This document shows positions 11,546 through 22,705 of a stretch of 64,000 bases of DNA, in pieces. Under the pieces are notes generated by a model. It did no database searches. It saw only the letters and a list, made by a program, of their open reading frames with translations, and was not told the DNA's origin. Every line of letters starts with the position of its first letter. The first letter of the stretch is position 1. The position numbers and the translations under genes were made by a program. The stretch is from Rhodeus uyekii. Lineage: Eukaryota > Chordata > Actinopteri > Cypriniformes > Acheilognathidae. Location: NCBI GenBank assembly GCA_037043235.1, contig JAWRVZ010000016.1:1855001-1919000 (forward strand). Reading direction: 5' to 3'.

Positions 11546-13040
11546 TAGAATCAGAATCCTTGCAATTAATTCCCATCCATATTAAATGTACAAAGAAATG
11601 TAACACTTTTAGTATTACACATGTAACTAAGAATAGTTTGTAATAGAATAGTTAAAAGTTCAGTCCTCGTGAGTCCCCAACGGTTGCTGTGATTCTGCCA
11701 AGATGTTCCTGTTGATTCTGGAACATTCCAATCCAAAAACAATTTCCTAACACTATGTCCCTACAGCTAAACCTAACACTACCCATAACTTAAGCCTAAA
11801 ATCAGATGGAAATGATAAGTTAAAGTGACCTCGGTGTTCACAATATAGTGGACTCAAAAGAGAACCTAGTTCTTGTTTTTGGTTCTCTTCAACACTGAAG
11901 TGGCTCAGACCCTTTCTTGTTCACACACATCCTCAAAAGAACTCGGTTCCCAGCTTTCTGTGCATTTCGCAAGTCCACACTTTAACCTTTGACAACATTT
12001 GTCAGACAAGACTTACTATCGTTTTTTTTACTTTTAAGTGGCTTTGTAGCGCTGTTCTGTTATAGCCTCTTTTAGAGGTGGGCAACACAGCAAAATATAT
12101 ATTCTTTTTACTCTTTTTATGTTGTTTTTACTATTCTGCAGAATGAATGAGCAGTACAGCCAAACTAATTTTCCTATTTTAAAAGTGTGGATAATAAAAT
12201 ATAACAGAAAAAGAAAGGCAGACCATGCAGGCCATAGTGGGCGAAGATAAAAAGATCAAAGATCTTTATTCCATTGTTATCTTAGCTATTAAAAACAAAA
12301 ATGCATATTAAATATTCACAATAAACAGTGTTTTATTTTTTTCTGTCATAGTAGGTGTATTTCATATTATACCTCCAGTCTTTCAGGATAAATCAAGAAA
12401 AAAAGCATACACTATATTAAACAAAACCACATAACTGTACTAGATGTGTGACATAAATCTGGGAAAAAATACATACTCTGAACGCCAAGTAGATTTACAC
12501 CAACAGAGAAAGTCAAAAAGTGTTAAGTTGTCTCTCCCCCATATTTCAAGTAATCCTGTAAAAAATGTATACCTAAATAGGGACATAGTAGCATACTGCG
12601 GTGCAAAAATATTATACACACAGAAAGCTATAAGTATGCTGTTATGTTCACTTACAAGTATACTTGCAGTATCAAACTTCTAAACTAGTAGTTTACTGAG
12701 AGTACACTTCAGTGTACTTTCATAAACTAATAAATGTGCTACAAGTATTTGACTAGTACACTATCAGTTTACCTATAAGTTCACTTGTTGTATATTTATG
12801 TAGTACAGATTAAAAACTTAGTTGTGTAACTTGTACTCAAAGTATACTTTAAAAGTACTAGATTTTAGCAGTATTAAAACAGTACCATTACAGAGTATAC
12901 TTCTAGTACTTTGATATTAGTATGCTGACTATATAAAGTAGTACACTAACTTTGCAAAAATATACTAGAACTTTACTTTTTCTTTTTGTAAGGGAAGTCA
13001 CCTGTCATGGGAGCGTGTTGCAGGGAAACGTGGAGACCAG

Positions 13041-13321
13041 GGGTCTCATTTATAAACTGTGCGTAGGATCCCTACTAAAAGTTTACGTACGCTTAAAAGT
13101 AAAAAATGGCATACACCAAAAAATAAACTAAAATTAACCATCTGTGTTGCCAATTTCCTCTGTCTCCAGAATGTGTGAATGCACAGCTCAAAGTTTGCTT
13201 TAAGGTCTGCACATTCTCCAATCAAGTTTGTTTTTTATTGATCACAACCTTTGCGTGGAAACTGGCGTACGTACGTTTACAGCCCCGTTTTGTGCGTACG
13301 CACACTTTATAAATGAGACCC
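13041..13321. mobile_element. PIF/Harbinger-type MITE, copy A
   Basis: About 281 bp with inverted termini GGGTCTCATTTATAAA, flanked by the 3-bp duplication CAG (13038-13040 and 13322-13324). Subterminal regions carry GTGCGTA, CGTACGTAC and GTGCGTACGCAC. Three-base CWG duplications are typical of zebrafish Harbinger elements. It lies inside the left LTR of the 13003-15030 element. The sister LTR lacks it. Confidence 0.75.
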
Positions 13322-14222
13322 CAGGAATCTGGAAAATATACTTTATTAAACACAGAGCTGTGGTACACGGGACAACACAACACAACGACAACGGACACAG
13401 ATTGAAAGACACACAGGGCAGAGCGGAGCCGGGGGGAAGGAGCAGCCACCGAAGGGTCTTGGTGGAGTTGAGATAGGGAGGAGCCACGGTGGAGCCGATG
13501 TGTCGACGAGCTGAGGTGGAGTGATGGGCACAGAGCATGGAGGCAGAATCCAGGGGACCTCTCTGCCTGGCAGGGCTGGTGGACCGGCGACCTGAAGCAA
13601 CTCCTAGGTGGTGATGGGAACTGGTGAAGGGGTGTCGGACAACGGCAGAGGTGGGGCCGAGTGCTGGCCTGGTTGAGGAGGTGGGAGAGGGAGGCTTGGT
13701 GGGGAAACAGGAGAGACAGATGACATGGGAGGCAGACTAAGGCTGGATGGAACCAGCGGGGACAACAGTTCTGGGCCGGACGGGACCAGTGGGGACAACA
13801 GTTCTGGGCTGGATGGGACCAGCGGAGCTGACAACCCTCCTCAACACAGTCATACAGTCCAAATAACAGTCCAGAGATTATCATTAGTCCATCCACAGCG
13901 GTGAGGTCGTGGCCCTCAAGCTCCACTAAACCCCCCTCATTGACTGATGACGTTCCCAACAGACATCTGTTGGGTCTGGTTCTGGGGCAATGACTCTCTT
14001 CAACCTCTGTCTCAGGTGGGGCTTGTCACTCGCAGTGGCGTAGTCTTTGATTGGCTCTCGCGATGTCCTCTCGTCGAGCGTGCTTAGCGGTGGTAGGGTA
14101 GTCTCTGGCTGTCCTCTTCCCCACAGACGGTAAATGGTGAGTCATTGTTTACCAGCAACTACTCCACATAGTCAGCGAAATCTTCCTCTGGTCCGCCTGC
14201 TGGAAGGCGTGCCTCAGACCGC

Positions 14223-14246
14223 ACCCTAACCCTAACCTAACCTAAC
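14223..14246 (+). repeat. Short telomere-like tract
   Basis: CCCTAACCCTAACCTAACC-type sequence of about 24 bases inside the decayed gag region. It is too short and imperfect to be an interstitial telomere of note. Confidence 0.5.
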
Positions 14247-14249
14247 CGT

Positions 14250-14364
14250 GACTATTTAAACTTGCCGTGCCAAACGAACTACCCGGACCATGAGCTCAGC
14301 AGTTTCTACTGCACCGGGCTGAGTGCGCTGGGTAGATTGTTTGGCATGGCAAGTGCAAATAGTC
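14250..14364. repeat. Foldback duplication inside gag relic
   Basis: 35-base arms at 14250-14284 and 14330-14364 are inverted copies matching at 30 of 35 positions, separated by 45 bases. Both arms encode the same peptide (DYL.LPCQT.YP), one on each strand. The plus arm continues as DHELSSFYCTGLS, the expected gag continuation. A segment of the gag gene was therefore copied in inverted orientation. Confidence 0.75.
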
Positions 14365-14454
14365 CTGGGTATGCTCTTCCAGTGAGCAGTCTCCTTGCTC
14401 CAACAGCAGGGCCACAGCGGGGAAATCATCAGTCTTTTTTTGGTTACAAACCAG

Positions 14455-14736
14455 GGGTCTCATTTATAAAACTGTGCGTAGGATCCCTACTAAAAGTTTA
14501 CGTACGCTTAAAAGTAAAAAATGGCATGCACCAAAAAATAAACTAAAATTAACCATCTGTGTCGCCAATTCCCTCTGTCTCCAGAATGTGCGAATGCACA
14601 GCTCAAAGTTTGCTTAAAGGTGCGCACATTCTCCAATCAAGTTTGTTTTTTATTGATCACAACCTTTGCGTGGAAACTGGCGTACGTACGTTTACAGCCC
14701 CGTTTTGTGCGTACGCACGCTTTATAGATGAGACCC
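14455..14736. mobile_element. PIF/Harbinger-type MITE, copy B
   Basis: About 282 bp, nearly identical to copy A at 13041-13321, with GGGTCTCATTTATAAA termini and a CAG duplication (14452-14454 and 14737-14739). The restored site reads AAACCAGGTC, which fits the CWG-centred target consensus reported for zebrafish Harbinger. It sits just inside the right LTR of the retroelement. Confidence 0.75.
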
Positions 14737-15035
14737 CAGGTCCGTTATTCAGACACGGGTGCGTTTTGCAGGGAAACGCGGAGACAATGAATCTGTAATA
14801 TTCAGAGCTTCATACTTTATTACAGACCTTTGGTACACGGAATAACGCGACACATAATAGACAATAACAGATGCAGACTGAGATACACACAGAGCTTATA
14901 TACACAGGATCATGGGGAACAGATGACGAGACTAACAAGGGGAGTGGCTGATGTGACAGGTGAAGGAAATGACACTGGAAGTACACAGAAGGGAACAGGA
15001 AGGGGGTGGAGACACAACAGTACTGTAACATCACC

Positions 15036-16641
15036 AAGTTTACAACAGATTATGAATAATCCTTTATCAAACATTTTGACTAACTTGATCAAGCTTTCAG
15101 CTAAGAACAAGACTTCAGTACCCTCAGCTACAGTATATTTAACAATTTGTAATTGGCGATTCTCATCCCAGATATTTGTCTTCTTGACAGGGCTCAAAAC
15201 AACAATTGATAAACAACAACGGAAAAAATAACATCTGTCCACATGAGAAATGCAAAAACCAGAAAGCATGAACTAATATGTTGCAGGTGGAACATATTAT
15301 TATGCAATTATCTAGACACCAAAGCTGTACACACTGTAATAGTAGATGGCTGGGTGTGTTTGTGCATTCAAACTGAAGTGTACTGCTCACCATGACAGCT
15401 GGGGCTTAATATGACAGGCCTGGTTCGCTGCTGCCCGCCATCTGTTCGGATGATGCATTTCACGCGGTTGCATTTCAAACAGGCAGAGCCAGTATTTCCA
15501 ATCAACTTCCTCTCCACTTACTCAAAGTCATTTTCCAACACATGATGAGATTATTATTCAGGCTTAAAATTTGGTGGGTTTTTTGATAACATACTCAGCT
15601 GCAGTCTATTTTTAACTTTTATTCATCTCAAAGAAACCAGACTGTTCATCTCATGAAATCAGTATAGGCATTTGGGTTGGCCAATCTTTGCAAGTGACAG
15701 ACATGAAGGATTTGCAGTGTAGTGTCAAGCATAAAGCTGAGAAACAAACCACTTTTGATTAAGAAAATCTAACTTTCTTTTTTATTGCCTTACCATTGTC
15801 TCTCATTTTAAGTATAAAGTGAGACATTTCTAAATCAAGTCTATGAGAATGAGAACGTGGGGAGGGGGGGGGCTAAGAATAACATTTCTCTTCTCAATCG
15901 TTTATACGAGCAAGTCCTCTGGGAGACAGTTGCAGTTGTATCAGTGATATGTCTCTCACACTTAGTTGATTCAAAACATGCTTCAACATTAACAGTCTGC
16001 TGCACTATCACAGAAGGAAACATAAGAATGCTCTCAAATGCGATAGTAGTGAGCAAGCCACACAGAAACCTTAAATCACTTTAAATTTTCATGCAAAAAT
16101 CTTCCTCTATCCTTCAACTTTTGAACTTTAATGCTCAATTTCTGAGTACAGTGCCTCTATAGAGAAAGGGTATTTTTACACTCAGTAAACAAAAGCCTGG
16201 GTTGCTGTATGTTGTTTCATTTATATTGATTTACATTTATATTGTATTTTTTATTAATTTATTCGAAATGATTCGTGGCCAATCAGGTTTCAAGACTTCA
16301 GGCTGTACATTTGTAAACCTTGTGGTTTACGTTTGTATTTGTTATTGATGATATTAATGATGCTGTATGTATTAATGATGTATGACAGTATTAATGATGC
16401 TGCACATTGATTTTAAAAAAAATGATGCGTGTCTATCTGTGAAAACCAGTATGTCAGATGTTTGGTTGGTGTGAATTTTTTTAAGATAATGCAAAGCTCA
16501 AGAACATTTAATAGGGTAGGCATTAAAGTGCTCTAAAGCGTTCAAATGGAAACTGAAATTGTCTTCTCTTCTCTGTTGTGACGTATCTCTGAGTTAAAAA
16601 TCTTCCCAACCTAGAAAAAAATGTAGAGTGGGACTTAACTA
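15036..16641. other. Intronic DNA, no gene seen
   Basis: AT-rich unique-looking sequence containing only short chance frames. It lies within the inferred dpp6 intron 1. No repeat boundary or conserved motif was recognised. Confidence 0.4.
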
Positions 16642-17228
16642 AAGGCCCAGTCACACAGCCGATTGCGCACGAATCACTCACAAATCACGCATAGATTGGG
16701 TTTGTGCGTGCTTGTGCGTCGAGAAATTGACCAAAGTATTCCACGAACATTCGGCGCACGCCCGATGCATGAATCACTGACGGAGCGCGTCCAAACACGC
16801 ACGCTTCACGAACGTTCCACGAACAAGCACTTTCAGAATCCACATTGTCAGTGGAATGAACGTGATACGTGCGCCACGGTGCGCGGTTCATGAGTGATAT
16901 GAAGGTGGGGCGTCAGTGGACGTGCGCGCTTTCGAACCAGTTCCAACGCATAAGCACTGACGGCCAACGCGTGTCCTGCGCATGTCACACATACTCAACG
17001 CATAAACTACGCACGCCGACTCATGAATAACGCACACCAAAATTTTTGAACCGTTCAAAACTCAAAATCACGCACAAACCACCTTCGACGCACATCCACT
17101 TACAATCACTGACGGTCCTCGTTCGTTTCACCGACGAATTACGCATATGACGCACACGCCGCGCAGAAACGAAAATCTGTGCGTAATTCCTGCGTTCTTC
17201 ATGCGTTTTCGCTGTGTGACTGGGCCTT
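16642..17228. mobile_element. CpG-rich MITE with 18-bp terminal inverted repeats
   Basis: Termini are AAGGCCCAGTCACACAGC at 16642 and its complement GCTGTGTGACTGGGCCTT ending at 17228, 587 bp in all. Both sides abut TAAA/TTAA-like sequence, suggesting a TTAA-targeting family such as Kolobok or piggyBac. The target duplication is not clean enough to decide. The interior is strikingly rich in ACGCA, GCGCAC and CACGAA motifs on both strands compared with its AT-rich surroundings. The short open frames inside have no recognisable product. Confidence 0.75.
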
Positions 17229-19847
17229 AAAATAATAAACACTGCAGTAGACCATAAGAAAAAAAGAATTGTCCATTTTTATTGTGATTTCAAAGTGTAA
17301 AAGTAAACCACCATCAACTTTAATTTCCCGTTGACTTTGAAGTTTGGATTCTTTGAAATCACATCAAGAGGTCATTCCTTGATTTTTATTCTGTTGGACG
17401 CACATATTTTCCTATGAATTCAGAGGTCAGACTTTACACACAGTGAAAAGACCAACTTCTCCACATAAGCTTGCGTTTCCAGTGTCCTACATTCATACGT
17501 TTAGAAATAAACATAAATGGAGTGAAAAGTCTGGTGTAATTTATGATTGGTTTATGAAACTATTGAGGGGTAGCAGTTTTCTTCACAATACCATATTTGA
17601 CAACTGCAAAATAATCACACCTCGTATAAAATAATTTGTCTCAGGATGTGTAGTGAAATGACACATTTTGAAATGGTTGGATGACCGGAGTATGCTCCAG
17701 AGAGATGTGATGTAACCACCAGATTAGATGTAGATTAATTTCTTGGAATGGATCTAAGCACAGAGATAAGCTCATCCAGCTAGAAAGTTTGTATTCAGTA
17801 AAGCTTAGAAAGGCATTTTTGGAGAAGATTGTTTTTATTATGCAAACAATTTTCACTGTGCATATTTTTCTTTATCAGTATGCTACGTAAAGCATCATGA
17901 ATGGACCATGTAATTCAGTGTGATACTCATTTACATGCCATTAGTGTTATAACGTGCATAATTCATAATAGAGAAGTAAGCCTACTTCCAATTCCTAATC
18001 GAATGTGACATTTCAATGCATCATTTTCACTGGTGTGTGCAGATGTAATTAAAAAGATTGTGTTGATTGACCTACTCAGATGTCCTTAGTGGCTTAGTTA
18101 GTACACTAGTGTAATGTGAAAAACCAGCAGGTCTCATTGGGTCCCGAGGCTCACATGACGAGACTTCAACCAGAACATGCAAGTCACGATTTGTAATTCT
18201 CAACATCCTGTCTTCAGGCAGCCTGCTTGATCTTATCCAGTCTGTCACACATTGTCCACTGTGACACAAGGCAAAGCCAGGTTCTTTGACTGCCTGCCGC
18301 CTGCTAGAGTATAGAAAGTCAATATGCGTTTCTTCATGAAAGGAAACATATCCACAGGCCTCTCTCCTTTTGAATGTCACTCTATTCTGGGCCAGCCACC
18401 TATGGATGATTAATTAAGGTCACTGTACTGGCTCACAGCCCTGCCAAAGAGAGCAAGGGATTACAAGATGAAAAACCTGGTGTGATGCTTTATACACTGG
18501 CAGCCTGTAGATCAGGAAGTCAATGGATCGTCTAACCATGGAATGACTTAACCATCACTGCACAATGACTGACTATTGAGAAAGAGAACAATCATTTTAA
18601 TAAATGTATAAATATTTCAGAGCCAGTGTTTATGCTTTACTGGGATATTCACTAACTTGTTCAGAAGTTTGATTACTGGAGCGCGTTTGACAAGAAAATA
18701 CTACTGTACAAATGTAATATTTAGTTTCAATGTATTTATGAAACTTACAAGCAATTTCTGAGAGAAAATGATGTCAAAGTAAATCCTACACCTTTTTTTT
18801 CCCTGTGCACCTTTCATTTCCACTAAGTATCATTAGAAGAATTGAAACAATTGTGTGGTAATCATTTGTATTGATGAGTGAAAATGGCTTGAGATTAAGT
18901 TAAATTTGAGATTATAAATTGTCTTTATGATGAATGATATTATAAAAGCAGTAAAGAGCTGTGATTTTACAAATAATTGTATGTGCAAAAGTAATACTCA
19001 ATATACGGTATATCTGTGAATTGTTCGTATGTGTTCCAGGCCAGACTGACATATTATATATTCACATTTTAATCTTCACCGTAACTGACATTGGACCAAA
19101 CTTTTGTTTCACACAACAATTATTACGTGCGAAACACAACAGAGGTAACACAATCAAGGTGGATTGATTGAGACAGACCCATATCTGCTGATTGTCACTG
19201 CCTTGTTCATTAATTATTCAGCACAATCCACTTGCCCTGACAGACTGTCACCGAGCTAAGCGTGACTTCAGAGTATCCACAGTACTGTTGGCCCAAAAGC
19301 AGGACCGAGGCTTGTTAAAAGAGCCAGTTGCTGTCTGTGAGGCGAAAGCTCTCAGAACTATTTAATGTAACATACCAAAGCAAACATGTGACCAGACAAA
19401 ACTGCATTTGGGTTACGTAAAACAAGATTTAGTCTTAGATTGTAAAATAATACCCGTGGTACTGAGTAGTCTAAAACAAAATCTTTATAAAATAAACAGT
19501 GGTGTAGATTATTTTACTGTAATCTTCTTCCCTCAGCTCTTGTAGGCCTTGACCCTGCAAAGCATGAACCATTTGTCTAGACAGTTTCAATGAGGAAAAG
19601 TGAATACACCCTCCATTAACCAAGCATGATATTCCCTACATACACAAGGTAAACTTGCACTTAGTAGCATGGTCTGTAAGACTGAAATAAACCAGCTAAG
19701 TCTACCCCTAAAATATAAGTGACAGCGTTATGAGGTTTATATGAATTTCAAAATAATAAATTCGAAGAAGATTTCTATTGGTTACTCCATTTGATCAAAA
19801 CAAAACATGCCTTGTCATAAAAAAGGTACATGTAGGCCCACACACAC

Positions 19848-19879
19848 ACGCACATATAATAATAATAATAATAATAATA
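19848..19879. repeat. CA/ATA microsatellite
   Basis: Short (CA)n followed by about eight ATA units. Confidence 0.7.
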
Positions 19880-20001
19880 CATATAAGGTGTGACGTAGTT
19901 AATATGGTTTATTTATTTTATTTACGGCCAATAGACGTTTTGAATGGCTGGTGACTTAATGTAGCAGAAAAATTGGCCAGTGAATTTAGTTTATATATAT
20001 T

Positions 20002-20077
<76 letters not shown>

Positions 20078-20078
20078 A
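20002..20078. repeat. (GATA)n microsatellite
   Basis: About 19 uninterrupted TAGA/GATA units, roughly 480 bases into the intron beyond the dpp6 L-exon donor. Likely length-polymorphic. Confidence 0.9.
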
Positions 20079-20550
20079 AAACGATAGCACCGTTTGCACG
20101 ATTTGTATGGGCTTTGACGTCATTATTTTCTCAAAGGTCAAGTCAGTAAATAGTGAAAATAATATGTGGCGTGCACATCGTAAAAACTATTTGGATTACG
20201 TGTAAAGCGTCCAGCTACAAACACCCTGCTGGTCACGGTTTGTTTTGCTTTGTTGTAGAGAACTAAACCACCTCAGAAACCGTAACAGTTGTGTTAATAG
20301 TTTAAAACCTTCTTGTTACACATCGGGTTAAAAACAGGCGCTCGGAGCTTTGCACGACCAACTCTGACTTTCACATCAACAAGAATAATCCCTTAGCCTA
20401 AGACGTGCAAAAGCAACTTTAACATCGGTTTCATTTCTTGAGATATTCGGGGGAAAATATAATCGTGCCCTATAAACAAAAACACCAAAGTTTAAAATAC
20501 CGTCCCCAATACCAAACCCGGTCATAGCGTGAAGGGAATAAAAGCTCGAT

Positions 20551-20556
20551 TCTTAC
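20551..20556 (-). promoter_or_regulatory. Splice donor of dpp6 L exon
   Basis: GTAAGA on the minus strand directly after the GAC codon. A good consensus that fixes the exon end in phase 0, the same phase as the K exon donor. Confidence 0.85.
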
Positions 20557-20748
20557 GTCTTCGTCCTCGCCGGCGTCTCTCTTGCGGTACTGGACCGGAG
20601 GTCGGGAAGAGGGGTGATGAGGACTCTTCCCAGCCTTATTCTCATCCTCAGGGACCTGTCCACCCAGGAGACGACTGGCTTCAGGTGGATGGGGAAAAGA
20701 ATTGTTGGTATTAATCTTCCCCGTGAATCTCTGGTAAAGCGAAGCCAT
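20557..20748 (-). CDS. dpp6: dpp6 first coding exon, long (L) isoform
   Basis: Encodes the variable cytoplasmic N-terminus of the long isoform of dipeptidyl peptidase-like protein 6. DPP6 is a single-pass type II membrane protein without peptidase activity that joins Kv4 channels and speeds their gating. The exon starts MASLYQRFTGKIN, followed by SFP.PPEAS.LLGG, matching the DPP6-L N-terminus I know from mammals. A charged tail ends GEDED. It is exactly 64 codons and stops in phase 0 at GAC|GTAAGA (donor at 20551-20556). The next exon, expected to encode the shared ELVGSNPP segment and membrane span, is outside the window. An in-frame ATG lies 10 codons upstream, but the MASLYQ start is the conserved one. 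Whether this is the dpp6a or dpp6b paralogue cannot be told. Confidence 0.92.
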
Positions 20749-21250
20749 GAGTCCGGTAAAATCACTAAAGCATCTCAAAGCGCGCGAGCTCTCATCCGCT
20801 GCTTTCCTCAGATGTGTTTTATATTAATGTCCCTCTACCGCAGAAGCTAAACGCTTTTCTTCTCGAATAGCCCGATGTCCTCCGAAGAAAGGCAGGAAGA
20901 CGAAGCCTTTAATTGAAATGAATCTCCGTTGGAGTAATTTCTCTGTTTTATGGCTTTGACTGGAGCCCAGGCGGTACTAGAGAAAGTCTGCTCTGCATTC
21001 AAAGCACGTTGTTTCCTCTATAGCCCGTCTGCAGAAAAGCGACAAGAGCCTATATTAAACTGCACTCAGTCAACGGATTAAACAAACAGAGCTTACAACA
21101 TCTCACTGCATTTCAGAGAATGAGGCGAGCGATGGAAAGACAGCAGTGAGAGCTTTACGCAGAGCAGTGAGTGACTGTCTGTGTGTGTGTCTGTGTGTGT
21201 GTGTGGATGAGACGCGCTCTGCATCAGAAGTGACTACTAACAGGGTATTT
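20749..21250 (-). promoter_or_regulatory. Inferred 5' UTR and promoter of dpp6 L transcript
   Basis: Moderately GC- and CpG-richer DNA immediately upstream of the L start codon, ending in a TG/CA-rich tract near 21175-21210. A TTTAATATAGGC motif on the minus strand near 21050 is TATA-like. The transcription start is not determinable from sequence alone. Confidence 0.4.
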
Positions 21251-21879
21251 ACCTGAAGAACATACACAACACGGACAGCTCTTAAATCTCACATTCACTT
21301 GGACATAGAGCAGTTACACTGACTGAAACTGTAGACTTTGTATCACTCATTCAATCAATGGACGGTTACAAATGTTCAATATTCAGCAATAACCTTTCTC
21401 TTACTTCTAGCTGAACAACGCTGGAAAGGTCATATACGCAGTACTGGAGTGCCACATCGTGGTAAAAAGAAATACAACATCTCAGGCTGCGTTAAAAGAC
21501 AAGCAGTTCATTAATGCTCTATATTGTACTGCTAAAACGTTTTAATTTGAAAATGAAGTAAACACTCCCTGCGTTATGCGTTCAGTACAGGACACGAACA
21601 TCAACTTCATTGTTAATATATCAATATTTGGGTGATTCTTCTTATAGGCATACTGTCCAGTACCTTGTGCGTGCAGTAATGGGATGTATTTATATAAAAG
21701 GGTAAAACACTGTCAGAAATGGAGGCTGTGGATGAAAATAAATAGCTTAAGTTTGCCAATGCATATGTACAAAAATATGCAAAATCCATTTGATGGTGTA
21801 ATTAAGGCTTATCTTAGTTGATTATATACATATACACACACACAATGTTCACACTCAAAAACAATATTCCCAAGAAAAC

Positions 21880-22705
21880 CATAGGCGGAGTTTGGGGGGG
21901 GCTGGGGGGGGGGCACTGCAAGGGAGGATCTGTTTATGAACTTTAATCGGAACGAAGAACAACACACTGTAACAAGCGCACCCGTTTAACATCACTTTTT
22001 CGCCGCACTTCTGAACTCCCCGTGTTAACCCTATCATTGCCGATGCAAAACAAAACAGCAACTACAAAGAGTCTGTTCTATTCGCTATTCTTTGTATAAA
22101 GCAGTGGTTCTCAAATAGTGGGGCGCAAGTTACCCTGGGGTACATGCTTTTTTTTTTTTGCCAGGGAGTAGGTTTTCTTGCACTGAACAAGAGCAGAAGT
22201 TCAGATAATCATCCCCTCATCCTTTGACGTGTACGATCACGCCGGGGTTCATGTGTCACGTGATCAACCACTAAATTCACACGTGTTTTCACGCGATATC
22301 TGGCACTGAGCCAAAAAAAAAAAGACGCGCTCAGAGCTTGTCATTTATCACAACAACTCAGTGTTTTCAACCACATAAGATTTCTTTTAGGTTTCAACAA
22401 GTTGAGCCAACAAGTTGGTGACTATTTTGAATTATCTATCATACAGCGCTTTTTGTGACTGCGGTATGTCAGGTGATAAGCATGACGCGTTACCATGGAA
22501 ACAATAAGGCGAAAGTTTTTGCAGCGAAATGTTTACCTCTTCCTAGGCCGGCGTGACAGAAAATAATTGAGAAGCACTGGTATAAAGTCATTGTTCATTG
22601 TAAATGTATTTTATATGTAAAATTAATGATATATAAATACGATATAAAAAAACTGAGCTCGTGGTCTGGTGCCCCCCCAAGCACAAAAGTGAAACTCCGC
22701 CTATG
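21880..22705. mobile_element. hAT-type MITE, outer element
   Basis: Termini CATAGGCGGAGTTT and AAACTCCGCCTATG are inverted repeats, flanked by a perfect 8-bp duplication AAGAAAAC (21872-21879 and 22706-22713). An 8-bp duplication is the hAT signature. Without the nested insertion the element is about 340 bp and non-coding. It carries G-rich/C-rich tracts just inside the ends. Confidence 0.85.
22102..22579. mobile_element. hAT-type MITE nested in the outer element
   Basis: Begins CAGTGGTTCTCAAAT and ends ATTGAGAAGCACTG, with a perfect 8-bp duplication GTATAAAG (22094-22101 and 22580-22587). It inserted into the outer MITE after that one had landed. It is 478 bp with no coding capacity. Confidence 0.88.

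Larger units (their letters stand above)
8878..12757 (+). repeat. 4.2 kb repeat unit, copy 3 (forward)
   Basis: Nearly identical to copy 1 except for a missing 318-bp segment (equivalent of 2564-2881; junction at about 11051) and cleaner sequence at the right end. It continues without a break into the unique DNA to the right, so it is the copy attached to the right flank. The right part (12560-12985) is AT-rich and dense in short palindromes such as AGTATACTT and AGTACACTTCAGTGTACT. Confidence 0.85.
13400..14445 (-). pseudogene. Broken gag-like gene of LTR element
   Basis: Read on the minus strand, fragments of a gag-like, proline-rich protein appear in order: AVALLLEQGDCSLEEHTQDY near 14370-14430, then a foldback, then EDFADYVE followed by a stop and LLVNND.PFTV near 14120-14190, then proline- and serine-rich repeats (PLVPSSPELLS units) near 13700-13830. 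Several stops and frame changes break it. The fragments resemble the gag-like ORFs that recur in cyprinid non-autonomous LTR elements. The longest open frame (13222-13959) mixes frames and is not a real protein. Confidence 0.55.
13003..15030 (-). mobile_element. Decayed gag-only LTR retroelement
   Basis: The ends are TGTCATGGGAG and GTACTGTAACA, flanked on both sides by TCACC (12998-13002 and 15031-15035), a clean 5-bp target duplication. The right LTR spans about 14743-15030. The left LTR starts at 13003, is interrupted by a Harbinger MITE and appears shortened. The two LTRs share GTTGCAGGGAAACG or close variants, a TTTATTA segment and TGGTACACGG. The interior is a broken gag-like gene on the minus strand. 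There are no reverse transcriptase, protease or integrase motifs, so the element could only have moved using another element's enzymes. It is clearly older than the related insertion at 60385-63055. Confidence 0.75.
17229..20550. other. Intron 1 DNA downstream of the L exon
   Basis: Follows the dpp6 L-exon donor in transcript order. It contains microsatellites near its right end and no supported exon. A 102-codon minus frame at 18072-18380 has no recognisable domain. Confidence 0.45.

Noticed and set aside
13222..13959. 245-codon minus-strand ORF
   Set aside because: It crosses a Harbinger MITE and LTR sequence and reads the gag relic in the wrong frame. The gag-like Pro/Ser repeats are in another frame.
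14223..14246. Telomere-like CCCTAA tract
   Set aside because: Only about 24 bases and imperfect, inside a retroelement relic; no sign of an interstitial telomere.
18072..18380. 102-codon minus-strand ORF
   Set aside because: No recognisable motif or splice context. Length is within chance for this much sequence.
20749..20778. In-frame ATG ten codons upstream of the dpp6 L start
   Set aside because: The conserved DPP6-L N-terminus begins at MASLYQ. The extra codons show no match to the family.
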